From Desulfoprunum sp. (lineage in GTDB: Bacteria; Desulfobacterota; Desulfobulbia; Desulfobulbales; Desulfocapsaceae): a stretch of 8,390 nucleotides of DNA. Positions 1 through 7,000 of the stretch are shown here, piece by piece. The stretch lies in contig JAUYSF010000096.1 in NCBI GenBank assembly GCA_030696435.1, forward strand, positions 1 to 8,390, in the 5' to 3' direction. Position 1 is the stretch's first letter. Each line of letters starts with the position of its first letter. The notes under the pieces were generated by a model. That model searched no databases. It was not told the DNA's origin and worked only from the letters and a program-made list of their open reading frames with translations. Both the position numbers and the translations under genes were made by a program.

Positions 1-83
1 CCCGTGTATGGTTGCCGCTGGAATAATTCCCTCCCCACTGCAAAAGCATATTCACCGCAGTCTGATAATTGCAAGGAGCCGAG

Positions 84-222
84 GAGTCTGTCGGATTATA
101 GAAATTTTTTCTCAGATCAAGGCATTTTCGAAAATTAAGCGTAGCCATATAGTTGATATTGCGAGCATTGATTTTCGAAAATAACGCAGAGATGGGGAAA
201 AAGGGCATAATCCGACAGGCTC
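84..222. repeat. MITE-like palindromic element with terminal inverted repeats
   Basis: The ends at 84-99 and 207-222 are 16-bp inverted repeats with one mismatch (GAGTCTGTCGGATTAT against GAGCCTGTCGGATTAT). Inside, the 12-bp palindrome ATTTTCGAAAAT occurs at 124-135 and 171-182, exactly symmetric about the same centre (position 153) as the ends, so the whole unit is one nested imperfect palindrome. CGAG occurs immediately outside both ends (80-83 and 223-226) and could be a target-site duplication. The element is AT-rich compared with the genes. It contains no transposase, so if mobile it must be mobilised in trans. The structure is directly visible; mobility and copy number are inferred. Confidence 0.7.
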
Positions 223-280
223 CGAGTATCGAGTAATTCAGAGACGATCCACACTGGCACACACTCTTCCCGAAACGCAA

Positions 281-287
281 AGAGGTG
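281..287 (+). promoter_or_regulatory. Ribosome binding site of the PilZ gene
   Basis: AGAGGTG lies 4 nt before the ATG at 292. It supports this start, and no upstream in-frame alternative looks better. No convincing sigma-70 promoter was found between the palindromic element and this site. Confidence 0.6.
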
Positions 288-291
288 AAAC

Positions 292-636
292 ATGGAAAAT
301 CGAAGACATCAACGGATGGCAATCAAGAATCTCTGGGCAGATGTATCTGATGGCAAAGGTTTTTTCTCAGGGGTGGTGACCGACCTCTCACGCTTTGGCC
401 TGCGCATGACCGACCTGCCGGGAAAACTCGACAACACCAGCCAGCGCTTCTCCATTGTCCTCTCCGGCCATGGCAAGAATTTCAAAATGCTGGTAAAGCC
501 TCGCTGGGCGCACAAAGAAACCACTCAGAAAAGCGTCGGCGTCGAGATCGTGAATGCCCCCTGGGGTTGGACCGAATTTGTTATGGATTTCGAGCCTACC
601 TCTGTTGATGACACCCACGCCGAGATAAATATTTAA
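292..636 (+). CDS. PilZ domain protein, single domain
   Basis: This 114-residue protein consists almost entirely of a PilZ domain, the usual bacterial c-di-GMP receptor fold. The two ligand-binding signatures are visible: RxxxR at residues 4-8 (RRHQR) and D-x-S-x-x-G at residues 31-36 (DLSRFG). The C-terminal half has the expected beta-barrel pattern, with a Trp near residue 72, a GVEIV strand near 83-87 and a closing W..FV near 93-97. There is no signal peptide, membrane segment or output domain, so it probably acts as a cytoplasmic adaptor that binds c-di-GMP and then a partner protein. Possible targets such as motility, pili or exopolysaccharide cannot be told from the neighbours. It stands alone, with a palindromic element upstream and a repeat-rich gap downstream, and so is probably monocistronic. 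The family call is secure; nucleotide binding is inferred from motifs. Confidence 0.88.
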   Translation: MENRRHQRMAIKNLWADVSDGKGFFSGVVTDLSRFGLRMTDLPGKLDNTSQRFSIVLSGHGKNFKMLVKPRWAHKETTQKSVGVEIVNAPWGWTEFVMDFEPTSVDDTHAEINI

Positions 637-673
637 TTCTGATTCCAAATCGTAACTATTCGTTGGCGGACTC

Positions 674-786
674 ATCGGTATCGAAATCGCCATCAATATC
701 GGTATCGGTATTGAATCCTTGCTGTTTCCGGCATGTTCTCGTTGCAGTGGGCGATTTCGATATCGATCCCGATTTTGATTTGGGAT
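674..786. repeat. Two inverted arrays of a degenerate hexamer (ATCGNN / CGATNN)
   Basis: The left arm (674-715) reads as seven consecutive hexamers: ATCGGT, ATCGAA, ATCGCC, ATCAAT, ATCGGT, ATCGGT, ATTGAA. The right arm (752-781) carries the complementary form: CGATTT, CGATAT, CGATCC, CGATTT, TGATTT, followed by GGGAT. The arms include a 13-bp exact inverted match (TATCGAAATCGCC at 679-691 against GGCGATTTCGATA at 750-762) around a spacer of about 36 bp, so a cruciform or RNA hairpin is possible. The period of six with a fixed ATCG core and variable last two bases is directly visible. Function is unknown. Confidence 0.7.
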
Positions 787-810
787 ACCCCCCCTCGCCC
801 TCTCTTCACC

Positions 811-856
811 ACAAAGGGCCGTGAGCATCAGCGTATGCGGAGACGCTGCCCTTTGT
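811..856. repeat. Hairpin between the PilZ and membrane protein genes
   Basis: ACAAAGGGC at 811-819 is exactly complementary to GCCCTTTGT at 848-856, giving a 9-bp stem. A second short stem, CAGCGT (829-834) with ACGCTG (843-848), lies inside and competes for one base. No T-run follows on either strand, so this is not a classical intrinsic terminator. It could be a Rho-independent-like end for the PilZ transcript, a leader structure for the next gene or a remnant repeat. Confidence 0.5.
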
Positions 857-977
857 TCAGAGTTTGCCAAGTCCGAAAAATCATGTTAAAAAGTTGACTT
901 GAATAATCAATCTCAAGTTGCAGCATTCTCGTGCTCCTCTCTATCACACCCTTTTTTCTTATTACCCTTACTCAATC

Positions 978-1844
978 ATGAACTTTCTCTACGAGCGTAT
1001 CACCTATATCTTTGACCCCCTCCATCATCTCTGGGAGCATGAGAAAATGCACCGGAAGATATCCGTCCTGTTGGTGCTCTTTTTCCTTGGTAGCCTGGTA
1101 GGTATTGAACTCAAACGCCGGGGTATGCTGCCACATTCTCTGGGCCAATTCATTCCGGGCAACCACTTTTATGCCGTACAGGCCGCCTTCACCGTGGTCC
1201 TGATCCTTGAGGTCATCAGCCTGATCTTCACCCTGCCCTGCTCGTTTAGCCGTTCCGTCGGCAAACAGTTTGAGATCCTCTCACTTATTCTCATGCGAAA
1301 CGCCTTCAAGGCCCTGTCGCAGTTCCCCGAGCCCATCACCTTTGCCGGCAATCAAGACGCCGTCCTGGGTATCCTCTCGGACGGCTTCGGCGCCCTGCTG
1401 GTCTTTGCCCTCCTGGGTTACTACTACAAGGTCAAAGCCCTTGCCTCGGAAGAGGCGATGAAACCTACCGATCTCTACAGCTTTGTCGCAGCCAAAAAAG
1501 GTATCGCCTTGGTCCTGCTGGTCGTCTTCACCTATATGGGCATCAACAGTGCCATCCTCTCTTTCAATGGTGCCGAGAACACCGATTTCCTCCACGGGTT
1601 CTATACGATCCTGATCCTCACCGACATCCTGGTGGTCCTCATCTCTCAGTGCTTTCAGCCCTGTTTCTCGGCCATCTTCCGCAACTCGGGCTTCGCCCTC
1701 ACCACCCTCATCATCCGCATAGCCCTGGCGGCCCCGCCCTTTTACAACGTCCTTCTCGGCTTGATTGCCGCGGTGTTCGCCATTCTGCTCACCGTTATCA
1801 GTAGTGGTTTGTTTGCCAGACCGAAGAAAGGTCCGCGGCACTGA
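978..1844 (+). CDS. Uncharacterised multi-pass inner membrane protein
   Basis: I do not recognise a named family. From the ATG at 978 the protein has 288 residues. After an aromatic, amphipathic N-terminus (about 1-26) come roughly six to eight hydrophobic segments near residues 27-44, 63-86, 129-150, 172-194, 206-229, 238-252 and 254-277, with a possible extra one near 97-107. It ends in a basic cytoplasmic-looking tail (RPKKGPRH). No enzymatic or transporter signature is evident. The start is uncertain: the frame stays open upstream to a TTG at 918, neither 918 nor 978 has a clear ribosome site, and an ATG at 1047 has GGAG 9 nt upstream, though it would remove the N-terminal segment. Codon use and the run of membrane segments make it a real gene. 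It converges on amrS and shares no operon with it. Confidence 0.75.
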   Translation: MNFLYERITYIFDPLHHLWEHEKMHRKISVLLVLFFLGSLVGIELKRRGMLPHSLGQFIPGNHFYAVQAAFTVVLILEVISLIFTLPCSFSRSVGKQFEILSLILMRNAFKALSQFPEPITFAGNQDAVLGILSDGFGALLVFALLGYYYKVKALASEEAMKPTDLYSFVAAKKGIALVLLVVFTYMGINSAILSFNGAENTDFLHGFYTILILTDILVVLISQCFQPCFSAIFRNSGFALTTLIIRIALAAPPFYNVLLGLIAAVFAILLTVISSGLFARPKKGPRH

Positions 1845-1870
1845 GCAGGCAGACCTCACGCTCAGGACAC

Positions 1871-1903
1871 AAGGAAAGAAAGAGAGGAGAGAGAGAAAAA
1901 GAG
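1871..1903. repeat. 33-bp purine-only tract
   Basis: All 33 bases from 1871 to 1903 are A or G, with GA-rich repeats, in the gap between the convergent membrane protein gene and amrS. Such tracts can form unusual DNA structures; no function is claimed here. Confidence 0.55.
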
Positions 1904-1913
1904 CAGACGCTTA

Positions 1914-1945
1914 TTCCAACTCCAAATCAAGATTTGGAATTGGAA
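1914..1945. terminator. Hairpin between convergent genes, probable bidirectional terminator
   Basis: The arms at 1914-1928 and 1931-1945 are 15-bp inverted repeats with one mismatch around a 2-nt centre. The right arm abuts the amrS stop codon (1946-1948) and the structure lies 70 nt after the membrane protein stop. The position between two converging genes suggests a shared transcription end, but neither side has a good T-run and the stem is AT-rich. It could instead be a degenerate repeat: its ATTCCAAATC core also occurs at 642-651. Confidence 0.5.
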
Positions 1946-2953
1946 TTATTCCCAGACGCCCGGCACAGCCACCCCACAGTCAGGACAGCAACCTTCCGAC
2001 AGACGGTTCGCTTGTACCGAGAAACCCGCCCTGCTGACAAGCAGACTGCCGCAGGAAGGGCACAGGGTATTCTCACCGCCCGCCCCGACATTGCCCTCAT
2101 AGACAAAGTGCAGACCGCTGTCGAGTCCGATTTGGCGAGCGGTCTGTAGAGTAGACCGGGGAGTTGCCGGGACATCCTGCATCAGATAGGTCGGATGGAA
2201 GGCCGTCACATGCCAGGGAATTGTCTTGTCGGTCTCGGCCAGGAAGGAGGCAATGTCCTGCAATTCGGCCCGAGAATCATTCATTCCCGGAATAATGAGG
2301 GTTGTCGCCTCCACCCACACCCCGAGTTCACGCATAAGCCTGACCGTATCAAGGACCGGCTGCAGCCGTGCGCCACAGACCTTTTTATAGAAAGCATCAC
2401 TGAAGGCCTTGATATCGATATTGATGGCGGTCAGCACCGGGGCCAGCATCTTCGCCGCCTCCCGGCTCATATAGCCGTTTGACACAAAGATGTTTTTCAG
2501 CCCCCGCTCAGCGGCGAGGATACTGCAGTCATAGGCGAATTCAAAAAAGATCGTCGGTTCCACATAGGTATAGCTGATCGACTTGCAACCCTGTTCGAGG
2601 GCAACCCGCACCACTGCTTCCGGGGTACGAGGAAAGCCCGGGAGCTCGGTCGGCATGTCTTTGGGGATCTGCGAGATCGAGGCATTCTGGCAATGCCGGC
2701 AGCGGAAGTTGCAGCCCATGGTGGCGATCGAGTGCGAAAGGCTACCCGGCAACACATGGAAAAGGGGTTTTTTCTCTATCGGATCGACATGCTCGGCAAC
2801 CAACCTACCGTAGACCCGGCTGTACAGCACGCCCCTCCGATTTTCCCGCACCCCGCAGATTCCCAACCGGCCATCGCCGATGAGACAGTGATGCCCGCAC
2901 ATCAGGCAACGCAGGGCAGTGTCCTGCCGCTCATAGAACAGGGCTTCATGCAT
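1946..2953 (-). CDS. amrS: AmmeMemoRadiSam system radical SAM enzyme (AmrS)
   Basis: This 335-residue protein matches the AmrS family, radical SAM enzymes related to pyruvate formate-lyase activating enzyme. The [4Fe-4S]/SAM motif C81-x3-C85-x2-C88 (CNFRCRHC) is intact. It is preceded by a Cys cluster (C16, C19, C23, C33) typical of the family, and a C-terminal zinc-ribbon-like pair of CxxC motifs (C298/C301 and C323/C326) follows the barrel. Other barrel motifs include VSNGY near 158 and NIDIKAF near 178. The family is named for its genomic association with AMMECR1- and Memo-domain proteins; neither is encoded in this window, and the substrate is not something I can state. The start at 2953 is chosen over a TTG at 2998 because GGAGA lies 7 nt upstream and the N-terminus MHEALFYE is family-like. 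It is the last gene of the minus-strand cluster. Confidence 0.92.
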   Translation of the reverse strand: MHEALFYERQDTALRCLMCGHHCLIGDGRLGICGVRENRRGVLYSRVYGRLVAEHVDPIEKKPLFHVLPGSLSHSIATMGCNFRCRHCQNASISQIPKDMPTELPGFPRTPEAVVRVALEQGCKSISYTYVEPTIFFEFAYDCSILAAERGLKNIFVSNGYMSREAAKMLAPVLTAINIDIKAFSDAFYKKVCGARLQPVLDTVRLMRELGVWVEATTLIIPGMNDSRAELQDIASFLAETDKTIPWHVTAFHPTYLMQDVPATPRSTLQTARQIGLDSGLHFVYEGNVGAGGENTLCPSCGSLLVSRAGFSVQANRLSEGCCPDCGVAVPGVWE

Positions 2954-2960
2954 GGCCTTT

Positions 2961-2965
2961 TCTCC
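2961..2965 (-). promoter_or_regulatory. Ribosome binding site deciding the amrS start
   Basis: GGAGA on the minus strand sits 7 nt before the ATG at 2953. The longer reading from a TTG at 2998 has no comparable site. Confidence 0.65.
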
Positions 2966-3002
2966 GATTGGTGGATTATGCCCAAGGTGACACTTCAATT
3001 TC

Positions 3003-3185
3003 TTAGACGTGCTTCAGAATCCGTCCCACCGCATCGCGCAGAAAGACCACAATCACCGACTCTTTGGGCACCTGATGCTGATAGGCATGGATCCGCCGAT
3101 ACATGTGAGCCTCATCGGGAACGACTATTTTCCGACGGTACAGGTCGCTGCCGCTGATGATACCTTCCATATGCCACTTTTTCAT
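3003..3185 (-). CDS. Small conserved-looking hypothetical protein, 60 residues
   Basis: I do not recognise this protein. From the ATG at 3185 it has 60 residues, is soluble and basic, and has no Cys, signal peptide or membrane segment. It begins MKKWHMEGII and includes a strand-like stretch ESVIVVFLRDAVGRIL near its end. The start is well supported because GGAGG lies 5 nt upstream; the in-frame ATG at 3212 has no such site. It fits tightly between bpt (98 nt upstream) and amrS (49 nt downstream) on the same strand, which suggests co-transcription. The strong ribosome site, operon position and absence of a better frame on either strand argue that it is real. A role linked to AmrS or Bpt is only guesswork. 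Confidence 0.6.
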   Translation of the reverse strand: MKKWHMEGIISGSDLYRRKIVVPDEAHMYRRIHAYQHQVPKESVIVVFLRDAVGRILKHV

Positions 3186-3190
3186 TGCTC

Positions 3191-3195
3191 CCTCC
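3191..3195 (-). promoter_or_regulatory. Strong ribosome binding site of the 60-residue ORF
   Basis: GGAGG on the minus strand lies 5 nt before the ATG at 3185, part of the run GGAGGGAG. It is among the best ribosome sites in the window and is the main evidence that the small gene is translated. Confidence 0.65.
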
Positions 3196-3283
3196 ATCAC
3201 GGACTCATGCATTGAAAAAAGACGTTCTGTACAGGTTCAGGTGAACTGAGCAGATGAAACTACTTGGACTCCTTACACACGTG

Positions 3284-4024
3284 TCACTCCCGACTCTGCC
3301 AGAATCCATCGAGATACAGGTAGTGGGGCCTGAAAGAGCCTTTGTAGCTCATCGCCGCTACCTCTTGAATATAGTACCCGAGATACAGGTAGTCAATCCC
3401 TCGCTCCTGACAGAGATCGACGAGAGTGAGGATGTTGAATGTGCCGAGGCTGCGCCTGCCTTCATCGGGATCGAAGTAAAAATACACCGCATTGAGCCAG
3501 TTTTCACCAATATCGACAACCGCCGAGCCAACCAATCGCCCTGCAAGTCGATACTGCAGACTCAGGCTGTCGACGATGCCGTTGAGGAAAAACCCGTCAA
3601 AGTATCCCTCTGCCGTATTATTCTTCTGGGGATAGCGCTCTTCAAGAAATTTCTGACAGAGCAGGAGATTTTCTGCATCGGCTACCAACCCATCAAGACT
3701 GATAACGATATCGGCATTCTTTGTTCTGACCCGCCGCTGATTTCTGTTGGCTCGAAAGGTCGTGCAATCCAAACGGACCGGGACGCAGGCCGAACAGCCC
3801 ACGCAGCGCATGGTATAGAGACAGTTGCCGTTGCGCCGATAGCCCGCGGCCAGGAAGAGTTCCATAATGCGCTGATCGAGCGGACAGAACATCGCCTGAT
3901 GAAAGGTCGCGACATAGGGCAGGCCGTAAGGACAAGCAGTGCGCAAGTTCATGAAATAACTATCGACCCTGCTCCTGATGAGGCTGAACTCCTCGGCACA
4001 TTGTTGATCGTAGAGAGACATCAC
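3284..4024 (-). CDS. bpt: Aspartate/glutamate leucyltransferase (Bpt/ATE family)
   Basis: The protein matches bacterial Bpt enzymes, which transfer leucine from Leu-tRNA to proteins with N-terminal Asp or Glu and so mark them for ClpS/ClpAP degradation. Length (246 residues) is normal. The N-terminal ATE domain shows CPY (residues 31-33), the GYRRNGNCLY segment (61-70), the Cys-rich C74..C77..C80 followed by VPVRL (81-85), and FRANRNQRR (90-98). The C-terminal GNAT-like domain shows YLYLGYYI (212-219) and the terminal SYKGSFRPHYLYLDG (226-240). The start is ambiguous: GTG at 4024 and ATG at 4021 are adjacent, and GGAGGT at 4036-4041 is 11 or 14 nt upstream. Either start overlaps the stop of the preceding gene (TGATG-type), implying translational coupling. 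The family call is strong; the donor amino acid (Leu rather than Arg) is inferred from similarity. Confidence 0.9.
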   Translation of the reverse strand: MMSLYDQQCAEEFSLIRSRVDSYFMNLRTACPYGLPYVATFHQAMFCPLDQRIMELFLAAGYRRNGNCLYTMRCVGCSACVPVRLDCTTFRANRNQRRVRTKNADIVISLDGLVADAENLLLCQKFLEERYPQKNNTAEGYFDGFFLNGIVDSLSLQYRLAGRLVGSAVVDIGENWLNAVYFYFDPDEGRRSLGTFNILTLVDLCQERGIDYLYLGYYIQEVAAMSYKGSFRPHYLYLDGFWQSRE

Positions 4025-7000
4025 CCTATTTCCGCACCTCCTTCGGTGTCATCTTTTCTGAGGACAAGCACGCTCAGAGAGCGCTCGCTGTTACATTTCA
4101 TGATAAATGGTCTCGGCAGTCGAACATGACGGACATACCGACTCTCCTGCAATATCGGTTGCCCCTCCAGCCAGCCCTGATCCAGGAAATCATGGGTCAT
4201 CGTCGCTTTCCGCTGATCGAGGCCCATCGTTCGCTCTTCGTTCAGGGTCAGATACGGGATGCCCAGCGAGGTGATATTCTGAAAAAAATGTGAGCCCTGT
4301 GAAGAATCCGCCCGCAACTGATTTCCGCGGACCTCAATGATCGCCCCAACCCCCGAGATATCGCTCCACTGTACCGGTATGCCGAGCCAGGGATCTGCCG
4401 AGCCCCAGCGCCCGGGGCCGATGAGCAGAAAGGGCCTTTTCGCCTGCTGTAGCCTGCGGTTCATGGCGCCGATCTCGGCCGCGATGGCCCTTGTTGCCGA
4501 GGGATCGAAGCTCTCCTCCCGAACATAGATGATATCGGCCATCGTGCTGAACAGCCCATGCCCGAGAGACTGGTGCGAAGAGCAGAAGGCCTCTTGGATT
4601 TCCTGCTCCGATATCTGCACGTCGACCCGCTCGCCGCCGGTGACCATCGGCCTGATCTGCAGGAAATAAAAAATACTCTTCTCCATTTCGCTATCGAGAT
4701 CAACGGCAAATTCAATCTCCACCTCACAGCCCATACCTACCCGACCGATATGCAGAAGTCCTGAGAGAATCTCCGCCAGAGGATAGCCGGCATATTTGAG
4801 GATCTGGGCAAAGGTGATGATCTTCGGACCTGGCAGGTGGGCATCCCGCACCCGGTGTTCATCGGCGATATAGGTTGAGGCCAGCATCCGCACCGGCTGC
4901 TCATCCTCGGCGTCTTGGATATTGCGGCGCACAAGATTCGAGTGTTGCCGCTGCAGGCAGGTGTTCAGACGCAAATCCAGGGCATAGAACTGGCGCTGGC
5001 TGTTACTCAGCATATCCTCGACGGTAGAAAACTGTACCAACCGCTGCGGGTGGGCGGGCGAGAACCAGAGGGACTTCTCCCCTTCCACCACGGTCTTGCC
5101 GATACCGAGCGCAATACTGGCGATACCCTCATCGGCCCGCATAGTCATGACCGGATAGTAGTTATGCGACTGCACGACCCCTGAGAGGGCCGGATACCAC
5201 CAACCACCGTAGTCACGACCGGCTACCTGCTGGATCATGACCGCCATGGCATCGTCGCGGCCCTGACCGGTGGCCCTGGAGAAGGCCCGCGGATTCTCAA
5301 ACCAGGTCGAGGCATAAACCAGCTTGATCGCGCTCTCGAGTTGCGAGAGCCGCTCGGCAAAGACCGGATGATTATTGGCCAGAAAATAGGTGGAATAGAG
5401 CCCGGCATAGGGTTTGAATTGCCCGTCTTCCAGCAGGCTTGATGAACGGACGGAAAGAGGGAAGGTGTATTTCTGCAGAAAAGCGCTCAGATCATGGCGC
5501 AGCCAGGACGGCAGCCGGGCTTCGAGAAAGAGATCGGCGATCTTCTCATCCGGCACAGTCTCGTCACACTGCAGGTTGTTTTCAGTGACAAAACTCTCAA
5601 AGCCGTCTGCCGTGATGACACAGGTCTTGGGGATCGTCACCGGCATGCGGGAGATGGCCGAACCTTCAGCGCCGGCCCCCTGCAGGCAGGCCCACATGAA
5701 GGCCAGACCGCGGGCCTTACCGCCCATGGAGCCACTGCCCATTTTGACAAAATCCATGATACCGGAGTCATACCTGTCGGAGGAGAACTTCACCACCACC
5801 CCGCGCTGCCGGAGTTTGCGCAGGGCATGGACCTTGAAGATAATGTCCTGGCGCATGCCGGCCGCATCGGTCAGGGGTGCCAAGACATCCCGGTGCAGCC
5901 GGCGGGCGAGGGCCACCTCGGCTCTGGCCATCACCCAATTGAAAAAATGATTGCGCCGGGCATGGTATAGCAGGGAGGCATCGGGGATTGTCTTGAGCTT
6001 TTCCTCAAATTCTATGAGGTTAGCAGCTCGCCCGAGGGCTGTTTCGTCGGGCAGACGAAAGACGAAATTGCCGAATCCCAGATACTCCAGAAAAAAGGCA
6101 TGGATTTCATCAAGGATGAAGGGGGAATTCTTGTCGATGAAGACCGCTGGAATTTCTTCGGCCATTTTCCGGTTATCGGCCTCGGAAGAGAGCAACAGGA
6201 GCGGCAGGTCGGAGATCTCAGAGCGCACATGCCTCAGAAAACGCAGGCCGGCATCACCATCCATCTGACCTTCCCTGCGAAATCTGGCATCAGAGAGGAT
6301 CCCGAAGACGTAAGGTTTGTACGCCTCATACAGGGCCATCGCCTCCTCGTAATTGGTGGCCATGAGTATTCGGGGTCTGGCCCGCATCCGCAGCAGACGG
6401 TGCCGCTCGTTAAGGCTCTCGTCGAGTATTGACTGGGTCTGACGCACGACTTCCCGATAGATGAGGGGCAGAAAAAGCCCACGGTAGAGGGGCGAATCCT
6501 CGACATAAATAATGACCCTGACCATCGCCCGCTCCGTGTCGCCCTTGACATTGCGATGATCTTCGACGTTTTTGATGATGGACAGGAGCAGATCTGCCTC
6601 GCAGCACCAGAGAAAGATCTTGTCGATCCCGGCGCTGTCGGCCCTTTCCAGAAACGACGGTCGCAGGGAATGGGCCAGCAGGATGACGGGCAGGTCCGGC
6701 TTGATCTTCTTGATCGCCACCCCGAGATCGAAGGCATCCATACTGCCGAGATAGGGCATGGTGATCACCATCTCGAAGGTCTTGCGGGCCACTATTTCAA
6801 GGGCCTCAGCGGCGGTTGAAACCCTGGTGATCCGGGGAGGCTTGCTCAGATTGAGCCCATGATATTCGTTGATCAGGCGGGTGGCCAGACTGCCGTCCTC
6901 TTCCATGATAAAGGCATCGTAGAGGCTTGAGACCAGGAGGATATCCTGGACCTTGAAGGGCATCAGTTCATGGAAGATCTTGAAGTCCGGATCAATATCC

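Larger units (their letters stand above)
637..977. other. Repeat-rich intergenic region, no supported gene
   Basis: This stretch between the PilZ gene and the membrane protein gene contains two facing hexamer arrays (674-715 and 752-781) and a hairpin (811-856). The frame antisense to it that also crosses the PilZ gene is low-complexity over the hexamers and is not credible as a gene. A TTGACT hexamer at 894-899 resembles a -35 box, but no matching -10 box lies 16-18 bp downstream, so no promoter is called. Confidence 0.6.

Noticed and set aside
8..184. 58-codon plus-strand frame starting at ATG 8 and ending inside the palindromic element
   Set aside because: Most of it is the palindromic element read through; there is no ribosome site and no recognisable protein. 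A truncated gene end at 1-80 cannot be excluded but cannot be supported.
255..271. Sigma-54-like promoter before the PilZ gene (TGGCAC followed by a pyrimidine-rich stretch)
   Set aside because: The -12 position lacks the required GC, reading CTTCC in place of TTGCA.
388..870. 160-codon frame on the minus strand antisense to the PilZ gene
   Set aside because: It crosses the hexamer arrays, giving low-complexity peptide, lies opposite a convincing PilZ gene and has no family features.
1281..1859. 192-codon frame on the minus strand opposite the membrane protein gene
   Set aside because: Its composition (very rich in Gly, Asp, Glu, Gln) is what the complement of a membrane protein gene produces, and it has no ribosome site or domain.
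3210..3260. Intrinsic terminator after bpt on the minus strand (GTTC..GAAC followed by a T-run)
   Set aside because: A six-T run is present, but the outer stem is only 4 bp and competing small palindromes give no convincing stable hairpin.
3254..4129. 291-codon frame on the plus strand opposite bpt
   Set aside because: The opposite strand encodes a clear Bpt with all family motifs; this is an antisense shadow.
5414..5970. Overlapping plus-strand frames opposite the ATP-grasp gene
   Set aside because: They lie within the conserved PPDK-type domain on the other strand and show no recognisable domain.
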